Positions 17,000 to 25,740 of a stretch of 55,769 bases of DNA are shown one piece after another. The DNA is taken from the NCBI GenBank assembly GCA_902779135.1, contig CACZAR010000001.1:1-55769 (forward strand), written 5' to 3'. Source of the DNA: an uncultured Coriobacteriaceae bacterium (lineage in GTDB: Bacteria; Actinomycetota; Coriobacteriia; Coriobacteriales; Eggerthellaceae). The first letter of the stretch is position 1. Every line of letters begins with the position of its first letter. Made by a program: the position numbers and the translations under genes. Below the pieces are notes generated by a model that was not told the origin of the DNA, ran no database searches, and saw nothing but the letters and a program-made list of their open reading frames with translations.

Positions 17000-17030
17000 A
17001 TGAGTCGTTGGGACGGTCCCAACGACTCAT
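17000..17030. repeat. Perfect 15-bp-arm palindrome between mazG and the alarmone synthetase
   Basis: ATGAGTCGTTGGGAC (17000-17014) and its exact reverse complement (17016-17030) flank a single G. The centre is GGGACGGTCCC. No T tract follows, so it is not a standard terminator. It could be an operator or an mRNA processing or stability hairpin. The mazG stop overlaps its left end. Confidence 0.75.
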
Positions 17031-17054
17031 TACGCTCGAAGGAGACGATGAGCA

Positions 17055-17888
17055 ATGTCCGATCACGCCAAGTCGAACACCCGCGTAGGATCGCCCAATA
17101 CGACGATTCGCGTGACACCGACGGGCGTTGTGCCCGGCGCCCCCTGGTCTTTGGCGCCGCTCGTGCCGAACTCGGTGACATCCGAGCGCAGTGAGCAAGA
17201 GCTTGAAATCGATCTCGAAAAGCTCGAGCAATACCAAGAATTCTCTGCAGGAATCAACCAGGTGCTGCAGAAATACGAAGCCGCCATGCGCGAGATGACC
17301 GTCCGCTTCGAGATCCTCGACAAGGACCTGTCACTCAAGCGCAACCGCAACCCGATTCACCATATCGAATCGCGCATCAAGTCGCCTGCGAGCATCTACG
17401 ACAAGCTCATCCGCTACGGCAAGACCCCCACGCTCAAGAACCTCGAGGAACATCTGATGGACGTGGCAGGCGTGCGCGTCATCTGCTCGTATGTCAACGA
17501 CGTGAAAAGCCTGATGGGCCTTTTGCGCCGTCAGGACGACCTCGAAATCGTGCGTGTCAAGAACTACATCGAGAACCCGAAGCCCAACGGCTACCGCAGC
17601 CTCCATGCTATCGTGCGCATTCCGGTGTTCTTCATGGACAGCAAGCAGATGATTCCTGTTGAAGTGCAGATTCGCACAATCGCCATGGACTATTGGGCAA
17701 GTCTCGAGCACGACTTAAGGTACAAGTCAGTGACCGACATCAGCAGCGACGAGTTCGCGGCCGAACTGCTCGCATGCAGCAAGACGCTTGAAGAACTCGA
17801 AGGCCGCATGCAATCGCTTGCGAACATCCTCGATTCGAAGCCCAAGAAGGACAAAAAGGACGGCAAGAAAGCCAAGAAGCGCAGCTAA
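17055..17888 (+). CDS. Small alarmone synthetase (RelA/SpoT synthetase domain only)
   Basis: 277 residues with a single RelA/SpoT nucleotidyltransferase domain, expected to make (p)ppGpp from ATP and GDP or GTP. Characteristic blocks are SRIKSPASIYDKLIRYGK (ATP contacts), DVAGVRVICSYVND, ENPKPNGYRSLHAIV (the G-loop-like segment) and VEVQIRTIAMDYWASLEHD. There is no HD hydrolase, TGS or ACT domain, so it is of the RelQ/YjbM group. A roughly 45-residue N-terminal extension, disordered-looking and rich in Pro, Thr and Ser, precedes the domain. The C-terminus is strongly basic (KPKKDKKDGKKAKKRS). GAAGGAG precedes the ATG. Neighbouring mazG suggests a shared nucleotide-stress role, which is inference. 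Confidence 0.88.
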   Translation: MSDHAKSNTRVGSPNTTIRVTPTGVVPGAPWSLAPLVPNSVTSERSEQELEIDLEKLEQYQEFSAGINQVLQKYEAAMREMTVRFEILDKDLSLKRNRNPIHHIESRIKSPASIYDKLIRYGKTPTLKNLEEHLMDVAGVRVICSYVNDVKSLMGLLRRQDDLEIVRVKNYIENPKPNGYRSLHAIVRIPVFFMDSKQMIPVEVQIRTIAMDYWASLEHDLRYKSVTDISSDEFAAELLACSKTLEELEGRMQSLANILDSKPKKDKKDGKKAKKRS

Positions 17889-17966
17889 CACGCAAAACAG
17901 CAAGCTTTTTCGTGCGTTTCCCAGCCTTCGTCCCTCGGGCTCATCCGAAAAAAATACCCGTTTACG

Positions 17967-17996
17967 TCGACAAGCAGTTGCGCAGCGGTGTAGTAT
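17967..17996 (+). promoter_or_regulatory. Promoter of the amino-acid-binding lipoprotein gene
   Basis: TCGACA (17967-17972) and TAGTAT (17991-17996) are separated by 18 bp. This leaves a leader of about 50 nt containing a small CCCC-ATGC-GGGG hairpin before the start at 18053. Confidence 0.5.
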
Positions 17997-18052
17997 TCAA
18001 CTGTCGTCCCCATGCGGGGCGAGAGGGAGAAACCTACCAGGAAGGGAAGCAA

Positions 18053-18925
18053 ATGAAGAAAACCAGCAAACTTATCGTGCTTGCTGCAGTGGGCATCATG
18101 ATTGCCGCACTGGGCATCTTCGGGTGCTCGTCGGGCAGCTCGTCTGCCAGCGCAAGCGCATCCGCTAGCGGTTCGTCCGCCAGCGCGTCGGCCGCTTCGG
18201 CCTCGGCGTCTGCCAGCAGCGCTGCTGCAGCCACCGAGATCAAGCTCCTCACCGATGGCAAGCTCGTCATCGGCACCTCTCCGGACTACCCGCCGTTCGA
18301 GAACCTCGAGAACGGTGAGTTCGTCGGCCTCGACATGGAAATCGCCAAGGCCATTGGCGAGAAGCTCGGCCTCGAGGTTGAATTCAAGTCCCTGCAGTTC
18401 GACGCCATCATCCCGGCTGTTGCTGCTGGTGGCCAGGTCGACATGGGCATCTCGGGCTTCACGGTCGACCCCGACCGCGCCAAGGAGATTGACTTCTCCT
18501 CCACGTACTACATCGACGACCAGGCAATCGCAGCTATGAAGGGCGGCGCAATCACCGCTGAGAACGCTGACGAGGCTCTGGCCAAGGCCACCATCGCCGT
18601 TCAGAGCGGCACGTCTGGCGAGGCTTACATTCAGGAGAACTTCCCTGAGGCCACCGTCCAGCCGTACGGCAACTCGACCGACGCCTTCGCCGCCATGCAG
18701 GCTGGCCAGGCTGATGCCGTGTGCACCAACGCCGCCGTCGTGCAGAAGATGCTCGCCGATGCTTATCAGGACGCTCAGATCGTTAAGTCCATCGCAACCG
18801 GCGAAGAGTATGCGATCGTTATCAGCAAGGACAACCCGGCTCTGACCAAGGCCGTCAACGAAGCCCTCGCCGAGCTTCAGGCCGACGGCACGATCGACCG
18901 TCTCGTTCAGCAGTATCTGTCGTAA
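18053..18925 (+). CDS. Amino-acid ABC transporter substrate-binding lipoprotein
   Basis: A 290-residue cluster 3 (SBP_bac_3) binding protein. A basic N-terminus (MKKTSK), a hydrophobic core and a Cys in LGIFGCSSG make a type II lipoprotein signal, although Phe at -2 is unusual. A 35-residue Ser/Ala/Gly-only linker would hold the domain off the membrane. The mature domain begins KLVIGTSPDYPPFENLENGEFVGLD and includes GGQVDMGISGFTVDPDRAKEIDFS, both typical of polar amino-acid binders. The ATG at 18053 follows GGAAGGGAAG. A strong terminator ends the unit and the permease downstream has its own promoter, allowing more binding protein than permease. The ligand cannot be named. Confidence 0.9.
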   Translation: MKKTSKLIVLAAVGIMIAALGIFGCSSGSSSASASASASGSSASASAASASASASSAAAATEIKLLTDGKLVIGTSPDYPPFENLENGEFVGLDMEIAKAIGEKLGLEVEFKSLQFDAIIPAVAAGGQVDMGISGFTVDPDRAKEIDFSSTYYIDDQAIAAMKGGAITAENADEALAKATIAVQSGTSGEAYIQENFPEATVQPYGNSTDAFAAMQAGQADAVCTNAAVVQKMLADAYQDAQIVKSIATGEEYAIVISKDNPALTKAVNEALAELQADGTIDRLVQQYLS

Positions 18926-18943
18926 CTCGATCTGCTGACTTCA

Positions 18944-18988
18944 GCGCACCAAAAGGGGCTGACTCTTTTGGTGCGCTTTTTATTTTTT
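18944..18988 (+). terminator. Intrinsic terminator after the binding-protein gene
   Basis: GCGCACCAAAAG (18944-18955) pairs perfectly with CTTTTGGTGCGC (18965-18976), and TTTTTATTTTTT follows. Confidence 0.92.
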
Positions 18989-18998
18989 GTCCCTCGTC

Positions 18999-19004
18999 TA
19001 TAAT
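18999..19004 (+). promoter_or_regulatory. -10 box (TATAAT) of the permease gene
   Basis: A consensus TATAAT lies 36 nt before the permease ATG and after the preceding terminator, so the permease is transcribed from its own promoter. No convincing -35 is visible. Confidence 0.55.
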
Positions 19005-19039
19005 GGTGCTTTCTACACTTAAGACGTTAGGACATACGA

Positions 19040-20482
19040 ATGAGTTCTACTCAATCATCCACATGGCGCTTTGTCGACACGCTTCTCTCCATCATTCTGT
19101 TGTCGATGCTGGTCGTCACAACGTTTGCTCCGAGTGCGTATGCACTTGAAACTGCCAAGTGCACAGCGCGGCCGAACACCGACACCGGCAGCACCATCCT
19201 AGGTGGCACCGAAACCCGAATTACCTGGGAAGCAGAAGCGGCAGGGGATGAGTCTCTCACCCAAATCACGCTGACCTTGCCTGCGGGCACTGATTACACC
19301 CTCGACGACGCTCGCTTGACCGTCTTGTCGGGTGACGATCGCATGACGCGCGAGAACCCTGAAGTCAAATTCACATCGGAAGGCCAGACGGCGGTTGTTG
19401 ACTTCAAAGAGGCGACGAAGCCCGGGCTGTACTATCGCATCGAGATCTATGGCGTGAAGTTCCCCATCGCAGGTGGCGAAATGCAGATCACGGGTACGTA
19501 CACGCTCGACAATGGCAAAACGTACGATATCCCGAACATTCCTTCGATCGATGTTCAGGTCACGTCACCCACCCAGCAACTCGCAACCTATCTGGAACAG
19601 CAAGATTGGGTGAAAGCGTGGAACTCCAACAAGTTCCTGCGCTTGTTCTTCAATCCGCCCATTTTGGTGTCGAGCTTCCCAATCGTGCTCAAGGGCTTCC
19701 TGATGGCGCTCGCCATCGTGTTCGTGGCGTTCCCGCTTGCCATTCCCGTCGGTCTTGCCTTCTCGTTCATGCGCATGTCCAAGATCGGCATCTTGCGCGG
19801 CATCGGCGCGCTTTACGTGAACGTTGTCCGTGGCACGCCGGTGTTCCTGCAGATCTACATCGCGTTCTTCGGCCTGCCGCTTGCGGGCATCCAGATTCCA
19901 CCGTTTATCTTGGGCGTCATCGTGCTGGCGCTCAACTCGGCAGCTTATCAGTGCGAGATCTTCCGCGCGGGCATCCAGTCAATTAGCAAAGGCCAATTCG
20001 AAGCTGCGCGTTCTTTGGGCATGAGCGGTGGGCAGACCATGGCATTCGTCATCATCCCGCAGACTATCCGTCGCGTGTTGCCGACGATGACCAGCGAGTT
20101 CATCCTCCTTTACAAAGACACCTCTCTGCTGGCAGCTGTTGGTGTCATGGAAATCGTCATGTATGCGAAGACGATTGTCGCGTCCACTGGTTCGATTACG
20201 CCTTACATTGTGGCTGCCATCTTCTACTTGGTGCTCACAATTCCGTTGGCCAACTTGGTCGGCCGCTTGGAAGAAAGGCTTTCAGGCGCTGACGGTGGCA
20301 CATCAAAGAAGGTCAAGAAGCGCGAAGCTCGCGAAGCCCGCAAGGCTGCCCGTGAGGCGAAGAAGGCCGTGAACCCTGGCGTCGTCGCCGAGAAGCTCGA
20401 GGAAGCTCCTGCGCATGTTGGCTCCGGCGCCGAAGGCGCCGAGCAAGTCGCCGTTTCCCCCGAGCGCTTTTCGAGCATGTAA
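19040..20482 (+). CDS. Amino-acid ABC permease with N-terminal ectodomain
   Basis: 480 residues. The C-terminal half is a His/Glu/Gln-type ABC permease, with helices from about 210 and the ATPase-contact EAA loop (QFEAARSLGMSGG...IIPQTIRRVLP). Preceding it are a signal-anchor (LLSIILLSMLVVTTFAPSAYA) and a beta-rich extracellular domain of about 150 residues (TRITWEAEAAG, QITLTLPAGTDYTLDD, GLYYRIEIYGVKFP), which ordinary permeases lack. The C-terminus is a highly charged tail (KKREAREARKAAREAKK). It could be a fixed receptor or docking domain for the separately encoded lipoprotein. No ATPase gene follows: the next gene is an unrelated exporter on the other strand. GTTAGGA precedes the ATG. Confidence 0.85.
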   Translation: MSSTQSSTWRFVDTLLSIILLSMLVVTTFAPSAYALETAKCTARPNTDTGSTILGGTETRITWEAEAAGDESLTQITLTLPAGTDYTLDDARLTVLSGDDRMTRENPEVKFTSEGQTAVVDFKEATKPGLYYRIEIYGVKFPIAGGEMQITGTYTLDNGKTYDIPNIPSIDVQVTSPTQQLATYLEQQDWVKAWNSNKFLRLFFNPPILVSSFPIVLKGFLMALAIVFVAFPLAIPVGLAFSFMRMSKIGILRGIGALYVNVVRGTPVFLQIYIAFFGLPLAGIQIPPFILGVIVLALNSAAYQCEIFRAGIQSISKGQFEAARSLGMSGGQTMAFVIIPQTIRRVLPTMTSEFILLYKDTSLLAAVGVMEIVMYAKTIVASTGSITPYIVAAIFYLVLTIPLANLVGRLEERLSGADGGTSKKVKKREAREARKAAREAKKAVNPGVVAEKLEEAPAHVGSGAEGAEQVAVSPERFSSM

Positions 20483-20504
20483 ACTCGAACAGGTAAGTAA
20501 TAGA

Positions 20505-20543
20505 AAAGCGGCCTGGAGGGGACTGTCCCTTCCAGGCCGCTTT
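20505..20543. terminator. Bidirectional terminator between the permease and the MacB-like gene
   Basis: AAAGCGGCCTGGA (20505-20517) pairs with TCCAGGCCGCTTT (20531-20543), with GGGGACTGTCCCT between them forming a further self-complementary core. It separates convergent genes. Confidence 0.8.
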
Positions 20544-20571
20544 AGTTTTCGACCGCCTAGCGTACCGTGTC

Positions 20572-23500
20572 TTACTCGCTGCGCAGCGCTTCGACCGGGT
20601 CCTTGCGGCTGGCGCTCCGCGACGGGATCAAGCCGGCTATGAACGTAAGGAACACGCTGATCGCGACGAGGATCACGGCTGCATCGACAGGCAAGATGGC
20701 GATGTTGGGCACATCGAACTGGTTGTAGACGATGATGTTGGCAGGTATGCAGCCGAGCGCTGTCACACCCACACCGAGCAAGCCTGCAATGAGGCCTTCG
20801 ATAACCGTCTCGGCGTTGAACACGCGGCTGATGTCGCCCTTCGAAGCGCCAATCGAGCGCAGGATGCCAATCTCTTTCTTGCGTTCGAGCACTGAGATGT
20901 AGGTGATGACGCCAATCATGATCGACGACACGATTAGCGAAATGGCCACGAATGCAATCAACACGTACGAGATCATGTTCACGATGTCGGTGACCGATTC
21001 CATCAGCGTTCCGACCAGGTCGGTGTACGAAATCACCTTGTCTTCGTCGACTTCACGCATATGGGCGTTATAGCCGTCGAGGATCTCGATTACGTGCTCC
21101 TTGCTCTCGAAGTCGCGCGGGAAGATGCTGATCTCGGAAGGTTTGTTGAAATCGGCGTAGCCGAGTTTCTTTAGGTTGTTGTCGTACGAATGCTCCTCGA
21201 CCCGCATCATCGACATCATCAGCTCGGTCAGCTCGTCTTGGTCCATATTGATTTGGAACGCATTGGCGAACGCGTTGGGGTCGACGCCCATGGCGTTGCC
21301 GATGTTCGAGAGCACCGAGGTCATCTGGCCTGAGAGCTGTGTCATGTAATTGGTCATGTAGTCTTGGATTGCCGTCGTCAGCTGAGCTTGCAGAACGGGA
21401 ATCATCTGTGCGGCATAATAGTTAGCCACCCGGTCGGCCATGACCTGCCCAACGCCGTCGGGAGTGGTGCCCAATTGCTGGGCGACTGCCTGGGTCACGG
21501 CGCTCTGCAGCTTCTCGGTGTTGACTGCGCCACCGACGGCGGCTACGGCTGCTTGGCCTTCCGGCGTGTTGAAATAGTCGCTCGGGTTGGATCCCGGATG
21601 CATGGCCATCCAGGCGCCCATGCCGGCGACGAGGTTGTTCAGCGCGGCTCCGTCATCAGTGAACTCAAGATTGCTCACCACGCTGTTTGCGATAGCGGCC
21701 TGACCGGCGGGGCTTGTTAGCTCTTGGAAGAGAGCTGCGATTTCCTGCTGGGAAGGCTGCGGCATGCTGATGTTGGTCATCCCCGATAGGTCCATCGGCG
21801 GAACGTTAGACCCCGACATGTCGATGCTGCTGAAATCGAGTGCACTCGAATTGAAGTAGAAGGCGTTCTGCAGCGCGCTCTCGTTGATCGAGAACAGCGA
21901 GCTCATATCGAATTCGGACCCTTCTTCCTCGTCCATCTCGTCGAACGTCTTGCCGCTGAACACGTCGCGGTCGCGATCGGCCAGCTGGTCTTTCACGATT
22001 TGGGATTCGGAGGCTTTGTCGACGATGCTGCGCGTGAGTTCGGGCGTATAGTAGATGCCCATGGTCAGCGCCAGCGCGTTCGATTCGGGTTTGGGCCGCA
22101 CGATGCCGACGATCTCGATGTCCTCACCGTTGTTGACGACGTCACGCATGTATTCCTCGTCGCCCGACTTGTCGACCCAGACGTTGTACTCTTCGTCATA
22201 TTTGTAGAAGTCAGTTGCGTTGACCAGCTTGAACTTCATACCCAAGACATCGTCGTAAACCAAGTCGAGTCGGTCGGTGGGGGCAACGACTTCTTTCTCG
22301 TCGGTGAACTGCTTGACCATTTCGTCGAGCTCGGCTTTATCGCGCAGGCCGATGACATATGCCAGAAAATCGCTTATGCGGCCTGTCTGTGAGAGCACCA
22401 GCACCAGCTCGTTTTCCCTTTCAGGCCAATGGCCCGCCACGACATCGTACTGGTCTGCCACGACATCGTTTTCCATCATTTCGGAGAACATGTCAGTCGA
22501 CATCGACATGGATACGAGGCTGTTCGTCGATGCACCGGACCCGATGCCCAGCGACGAGAACGATGTATCGGGGTTGATCTGGCGCACTTTTTCCGAGGTG
22601 TCGGCGTCGAAGATCTGCGGGGTGACAGCGTATTCGTAGTAGATGCTGCTGACATATTCGTTGATGCCCGATTCTCCGCTGTCGAGGTATTCCTTGAGCG
22701 ATGCAAGGTCGTTGTTGCCGAAGCTGGCGAACATGCGGGTCATCATCTGGAATTCACCGATATGGCCTTCTTCGACCTCGGATAACAGGCTCGATGCCGA
22801 CGCTGAGCTGGCGGACGATGAGGACCCGGATGACGAGGTGCCCGTCAGCTGCACGGGCGCACTTTCGTCATCGCCCCCATCGTCGTTGCCACCCATGCCC
22901 ACGACCATCGTGGTGAAGTCGAAGCCCGATGACAGAATCTGGAGCGGGTAAACCGAAAGAGTTTCCTCCTCGGTGGTCTTGATGTAGTTGTTCACGCCGT
23001 TTGCCAGCGACAGGATGGCTGCGATGCCAATGATGCCGATGGAGCCGGCGATGGCCGTCATGATGGTGCGGCCCTTCTTTGTCATGAGGTTGTTTGCCGA
23101 AAGCGACAATGCCGTCAAGAACGACATGCGCGTGCGTCGTGACGGTTTCGCGTTGGCGGCCTCGATTTCCGCAACCGATGGCATGAACGGGTTGGAATCG
23201 GACGTGACCCGGCCGTCTGCCAGATTGACCGTGCGTGTTGCGTACTGTTCGGCCAAGTCAGGATTGTGGGTGACCATGATGACCAGGCGGTCGTCGGCGA
23301 TTTCGGTGAGCAGGTCCATGATCTGGACGCTTGTCTTCGAATCGAGTGCGCCCGTAGGCTCGTCGGCAAGAAGGATCTCGGGGTCGTTGATGAGAGCACG
23401 TGCGATGGCGACGCGCTGCATCTGACCGCCTGACATCTGCGCGGGCTTCTTGTCGATATGCTCGGCAAGTCCTACACGTTCAAGCGCCTTAACCGCGCGT

Positions 23501-23859
23501 TCGTGACGTTCTTCGCGCGACACGCCCGACAACGTCAATGCAAGCTCAACATTTGCGAGCACCGTCTGGTGGGGGATAAGGTTGTAGCTCTGGAACACGA
23601 AACCAATGCGGTTGTTGCGGTAGGCGTCCCAGTCGCGGTCCTTGTATTCCTTGGTCGACACGCCGTCGATGATCAGATCGCCCGAGTCGTAATGGTCGAG
23701 TCCGCCAATGATGTTCAACAACGTTGTCTTCCCCGAACCCGAAGGCCCCAAGATGGCGACGAACTCGTTATCGCGGAATGAGATGGAAACGTCGTCGAGC
23801 GCTTTCTGTGTGAAGCTTCCTGTGGTGTACGACTTGCAAATATTGTTGAGCTGCAGCAT
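20572..23859 (-). CDS. MacB-type ABC transporter, fused ATPase and permease
   Basis: 1095 residues. An N-terminal ATPase (about 1-225) has Walker A (GPSGSGKTT), signature MSGGQMQR, Walker B LLADEPTGALD and the H-loop VTHN. A MacB/FtsX-type membrane part follows: one helix near 275-300 (GSIGIIGIAAILSLANGV), a very large extracytoplasmic domain of over 600 residues, then three C-terminal helices ending in SRSASRKDPVEALRSE. The ectodomain includes a Gly/Ser/Ala-rich linker. MacB-type proteins are mechanotransmitters that do periplasmic or extracellular work, such as peptide, antibiotic or lipoprotein handling; the substrate is unknown. The ATG at 23859 (MLQLNNICKSY) was chosen because GAGG lies 6 nt upstream and the ATPase domain begins at once; an in-frame upstream start would add 24 unrelated residues. 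Confidence 0.92.
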   Translation of the reverse strand: MLQLNNICKSYTTGSFTQKALDDVSISFRDNEFVAILGPSGSGKTTLLNIIGGLDHYDSGDLIIDGVSTKEYKDRDWDAYRNNRIGFVFQSYNLIPHQTVLANVELALTLSGVSREERHERAVKALERVGLAEHIDKKPAQMSGGQMQRVAIARALINDPEILLADEPTGALDSKTSVQIMDLLTEIADDRLVIMVTHNPDLAEQYATRTVNLADGRVTSDSNPFMPSVAEIEAANAKPSRRTRMSFLTALSLSANNLMTKKGRTIMTAIAGSIGIIGIAAILSLANGVNNYIKTTEEETLSVYPLQILSSGFDFTTMVVGMGGNDDGGDDESAPVQLTGTSSSGSSSSASSASASSLLSEVEEGHIGEFQMMTRMFASFGNNDLASLKEYLDSGESGINEYVSSIYYEYAVTPQIFDADTSEKVRQINPDTSFSSLGIGSGASTNSLVSMSMSTDMFSEMMENDVVADQYDVVAGHWPERENELVLVLSQTGRISDFLAYVIGLRDKAELDEMVKQFTDEKEVVAPTDRLDLVYDDVLGMKFKLVNATDFYKYDEEYNVWVDKSGDEEYMRDVVNNGEDIEIVGIVRPKPESNALALTMGIYYTPELTRSIVDKASESQIVKDQLADRDRDVFSGKTFDEMDEEEGSEFDMSSLFSINESALQNAFYFNSSALDFSSIDMSGSNVPPMDLSGMTNISMPQPSQQEIAALFQELTSPAGQAAIANSVVSNLEFTDDGAALNNLVAGMGAWMAMHPGSNPSDYFNTPEGQAAVAAVGGAVNTEKLQSAVTQAVAQQLGTTPDGVGQVMADRVANYYAAQMIPVLQAQLTTAIQDYMTNYMTQLSGQMTSVLSNIGNAMGVDPNAFANAFQINMDQDELTELMMSMMRVEEHSYDNNLKKLGYADFNKPSEISIFPRDFESKEHVIEILDGYNAHMREVDEDKVISYTDLVGTLMESVTDIVNMISYVLIAFVAISLIVSSIMIGVITYISVLERKKEIGILRSIGASKGDISRVFNAETVIEGLIAGLLGVGVTALGCIPANIIVYNQFDVPNIAILPVDAAVILVAISVFLTFIAGLIPSRSASRKDPVEALRSE

Positions 23860-23870
23860 AGGAACCTCAA

Positions 23871-23893
23871 AATTGATTGTGCACAATTGATTG
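23871..23893. promoter_or_regulatory. Dyad and direct repeat upstream of the MacB-like gene
   Basis: The perfect palindrome ATTGTGCACAAT (23876-23887) overlaps two copies of AATTGATTG (23871-23879 and 23885-23893). It lies 12-34 nt before the start of the minus-strand transporter gene. It is a plausible operator; no regulator is encoded next to it. Confidence 0.4.
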
Positions 23894-24079
23894 AAACAAG
23901 TATCGCATCGTTCGCTGGAGAAAACGCTCACAGCTTGGTAACGTTCATGAGCCTTTCATGCAAGACCACCAAAGAGGGGCCGACCTTGTTGGCGAGGTCT
24001 TATGTGGGAGGTCGTCAGTCTCTTGTCGGGCAGATGCGTTATCATAGTCAAACTGCTAAGCACCCAAGGAGGTTGCACA

Positions 24080-25195
24080 ATGCCCATTCGCATACCCGAC
24101 GCATTGCCGGCAACGGATCAACTGGCAAGCGAAAACATATTCGTTATGACGGAATACCGCGCCATGCATCAGGACATCCGTCCTTTGCGCGTGATTCTGT
24201 TGAACCTTATGCCCACGAAGATCGCGACGGAGACGCAAATTCTGCGCAAGCTGTCCAATACGCCGCTCCAAATCGAGATCACGCTGTTGCGCATGGCCAG
24301 CCATGACTCGAAGAACGTGTCCGAACAGCACCTTGAGACGTTCTATCGCACATTTGACGAAATTGAGCACGAGCATTTTGACGGAATGATCATCACAGGT
24401 GCGCCTGTCGAGCTGCTCGAATTCGAGGACGTCGACTACTGGCCCGAGCTGTGCGACATCATGGAATGGTCGCGCACCCACGTGCACTCGACGCTCCATA
24501 TCTGCTGGGGTGCGCAGGCGGGCATCTACTACCACTACGGCATCCAGAAGCACGAGCTGCCCAAGAAGATGTCAGGCGTGTTCGAGCATCGCCAGATCAA
24601 GCTCACCTCGCCGCTGCTGCGTGGTTTCGACGACCGGTTCTGGGCGCCGCATTCGCGCTACACGTGCGTTTACCCCGAAGACATCGAACGGCATCCGCAC
24701 CTCGAGCTGGTTGCCGTCTCGGATGAGGCGGGCGTCTATATTGCGAAAAGCACGAACAGTAGGCACTTCTTCGTGTTCGGGCACCCCGAGTACGACCGCG
24801 CGACGCTCAATGCCGAATACGAGCGAGATGTTGCGCGCGGGCTCGATATCGCGGTTCCCGCTCATTACTATCCCGAAGATGATCCGTCGCAACCGCCCAG
24901 CTCGAATTGGCGCGCACATGCACAGTTGCTCTACACGAACTGGCTGAACTACTACGTCTACCAGACGACACCGTACGACATCGAGCATGCGGGTGAGGAG
25001 GAGACGAGCAAGATAGCCGAAGAAGAAGCCCACAAAGCCCAATTGCGCAAGAGGTCGACGCCCGTGCCCGTCCCGAAGCCTGCAGCGCAGTCATCGGAGT
25101 TCCTGCGTGCCGAAAACGAAGATGACGATGGTTACGATCCGTATTCCGACCGCCGTGAGGAATCACCGCTCTTCGAGCCCGATCCCTGGAAATAA
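24080..25195 (+). CDS. metA: Homoserine O-acetyltransferase (MetA family)
   Basis: A MetA-family enzyme that acylates homoserine at the start of methionine synthesis. The catalytic Cys142 is in HICWGAQAG and the His-x-Glu pair is in FGHPEYD. Residue 111, in [11 protein letters not shown], is Glu. In characterised MetA proteins Glu at this position goes with acetyl-CoA and Gly with succinyl-CoA, so an acetyltransferase is predicted. The ATG at 24080 has AAGGAGG 7 nt upstream. Family proteins end near residue 305; this one has about 65 extra hydrophilic, acidic residues ([20 protein letters not shown], then Asp/Glu-rich). No S-adenosylmethionine riboswitch is recognisable in the leader. Confidence 0.92.
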   Translation: MPIRIPDALPATDQLASENIFVMTEYRAMHQDIRPLRVILLNLMPTKIATETQILRKLSNTPLQIEITLLRMASHDSKNVSEQHLETFYRTFDEIEHEHFDGMIITGAPVELLEFEDVDYWPELCDIMEWSRTHVHSTLHICWGAQAGIYYHYGIQKHELPKKMSGVFEHRQIKLTSPLLRGFDDRFWAPHSRYTCVYPEDIERHPHLELVAVSDEAGVYIAKSTNSRHFFVFGHPEYDRATLNAEYERDVARGLDIAVPAHYYPEDDPSQPPSSNWRAHAQLLYTNWLNYYVYQTTPYDIEHAGEEETSKIAEEEAHKAQLRKRSTPVPVPKPAAQSSEFLRAENEDDDGYDPYSDRREESPLFEPDPWK

Positions 25196-25245
25196 ACGCC
25201 GTGGAGGAGCGGTTGTCCGCCACGAGGTGACTTGGAGGAGACACC

Positions 25246-25737
25246 ATGAAGGAAATGCCCGCAAACCATCTTGACCCTCGCGTAAAGAATGTGTGGCGCA
25301 TCAACGACGCCATCTGGATCGTCCTGATCTTCGCATGCTTGGCTGTGATGCCGGCAATATTGATGGCGTCTCATGCGACTGCGTCAATCGGTCGCACCTT
25401 GCTGTTGGCGGTCGGAATCTGCTTTGTCGTGGTGCTCGTCGTTTGGCTTGTGGTGCTGCCTCCAATTCGCTATGCCCGATGGAGCTATCAAGTGTCCGAG
25501 GACTATCTGGACATCGCAAAGGGAATTGTATGGCGTAAGCGTTACACCATCCCGTTTATTCGCGTGCAAAATACCGATACGCGCCAAGGGCCTATCCTTC
25601 GTGCATTCGGTTTGGCCAGTGTGACGGTTTCGACGGCAGCGCACGGGCACGAGATCCCTGGCTTGCAATTTGATGTCGCCGAGCAGCTGCGCGATCGTGC
25701 TGCAGAGTTGGCGCGTCTCGCTCGCGAGGACGTGTAA
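25246..25737 (+). CDS. Bacterial PH-domain membrane protein (YdbS-like)
   Basis: 163 residues with two hydrophobic helices (about 22-45 and 50-72), followed by a bPH_2 (DUF304) domain: RYARWSYQVSEDYLDIAKG, WRKRYTIPFIRVQNTDTRQGP, FGLASVTVSTAAH. This matches Bacillus YdbS in length and plan. The companion YdbT-like gene starts 3 nt after the stop. In Bacillus the YdbS/YdbT pair has been linked to resistance to certain bacteriocins; here the role is inferred only as envelope-associated. GGAGGAG precedes the ATG. Confidence 0.85.
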   Translation: MKEMPANHLDPRVKNVWRINDAIWIVLIFACLAVMPAILMASHATASIGRTLLLAVGICFVVVLVVWLVVLPPIRYARWSYQVSEDYLDIAKGIVWRKRYTIPFIRVQNTDTRQGPILRAFGLASVTVSTAAHGHEIPGLQFDVAEQLRDRAAELARLAREDV

Positions 25738-25740
25738 GAC

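Noticed and set aside
17912..18052. N-terminal extension of the binding lipoprotein from an upstream ATG
   Set aside because: It would bury the lipoprotein signal 47 residues inside the protein and crosses the likely promoter; the ATG at 18053 has a strong Shine-Dalgarno.
23888..24079. S-adenosylmethionine riboswitch upstream of metA
   Set aside because: No SAM-riboswitch core or terminator hairpin is recognisable in the roughly 200 nt before the start.
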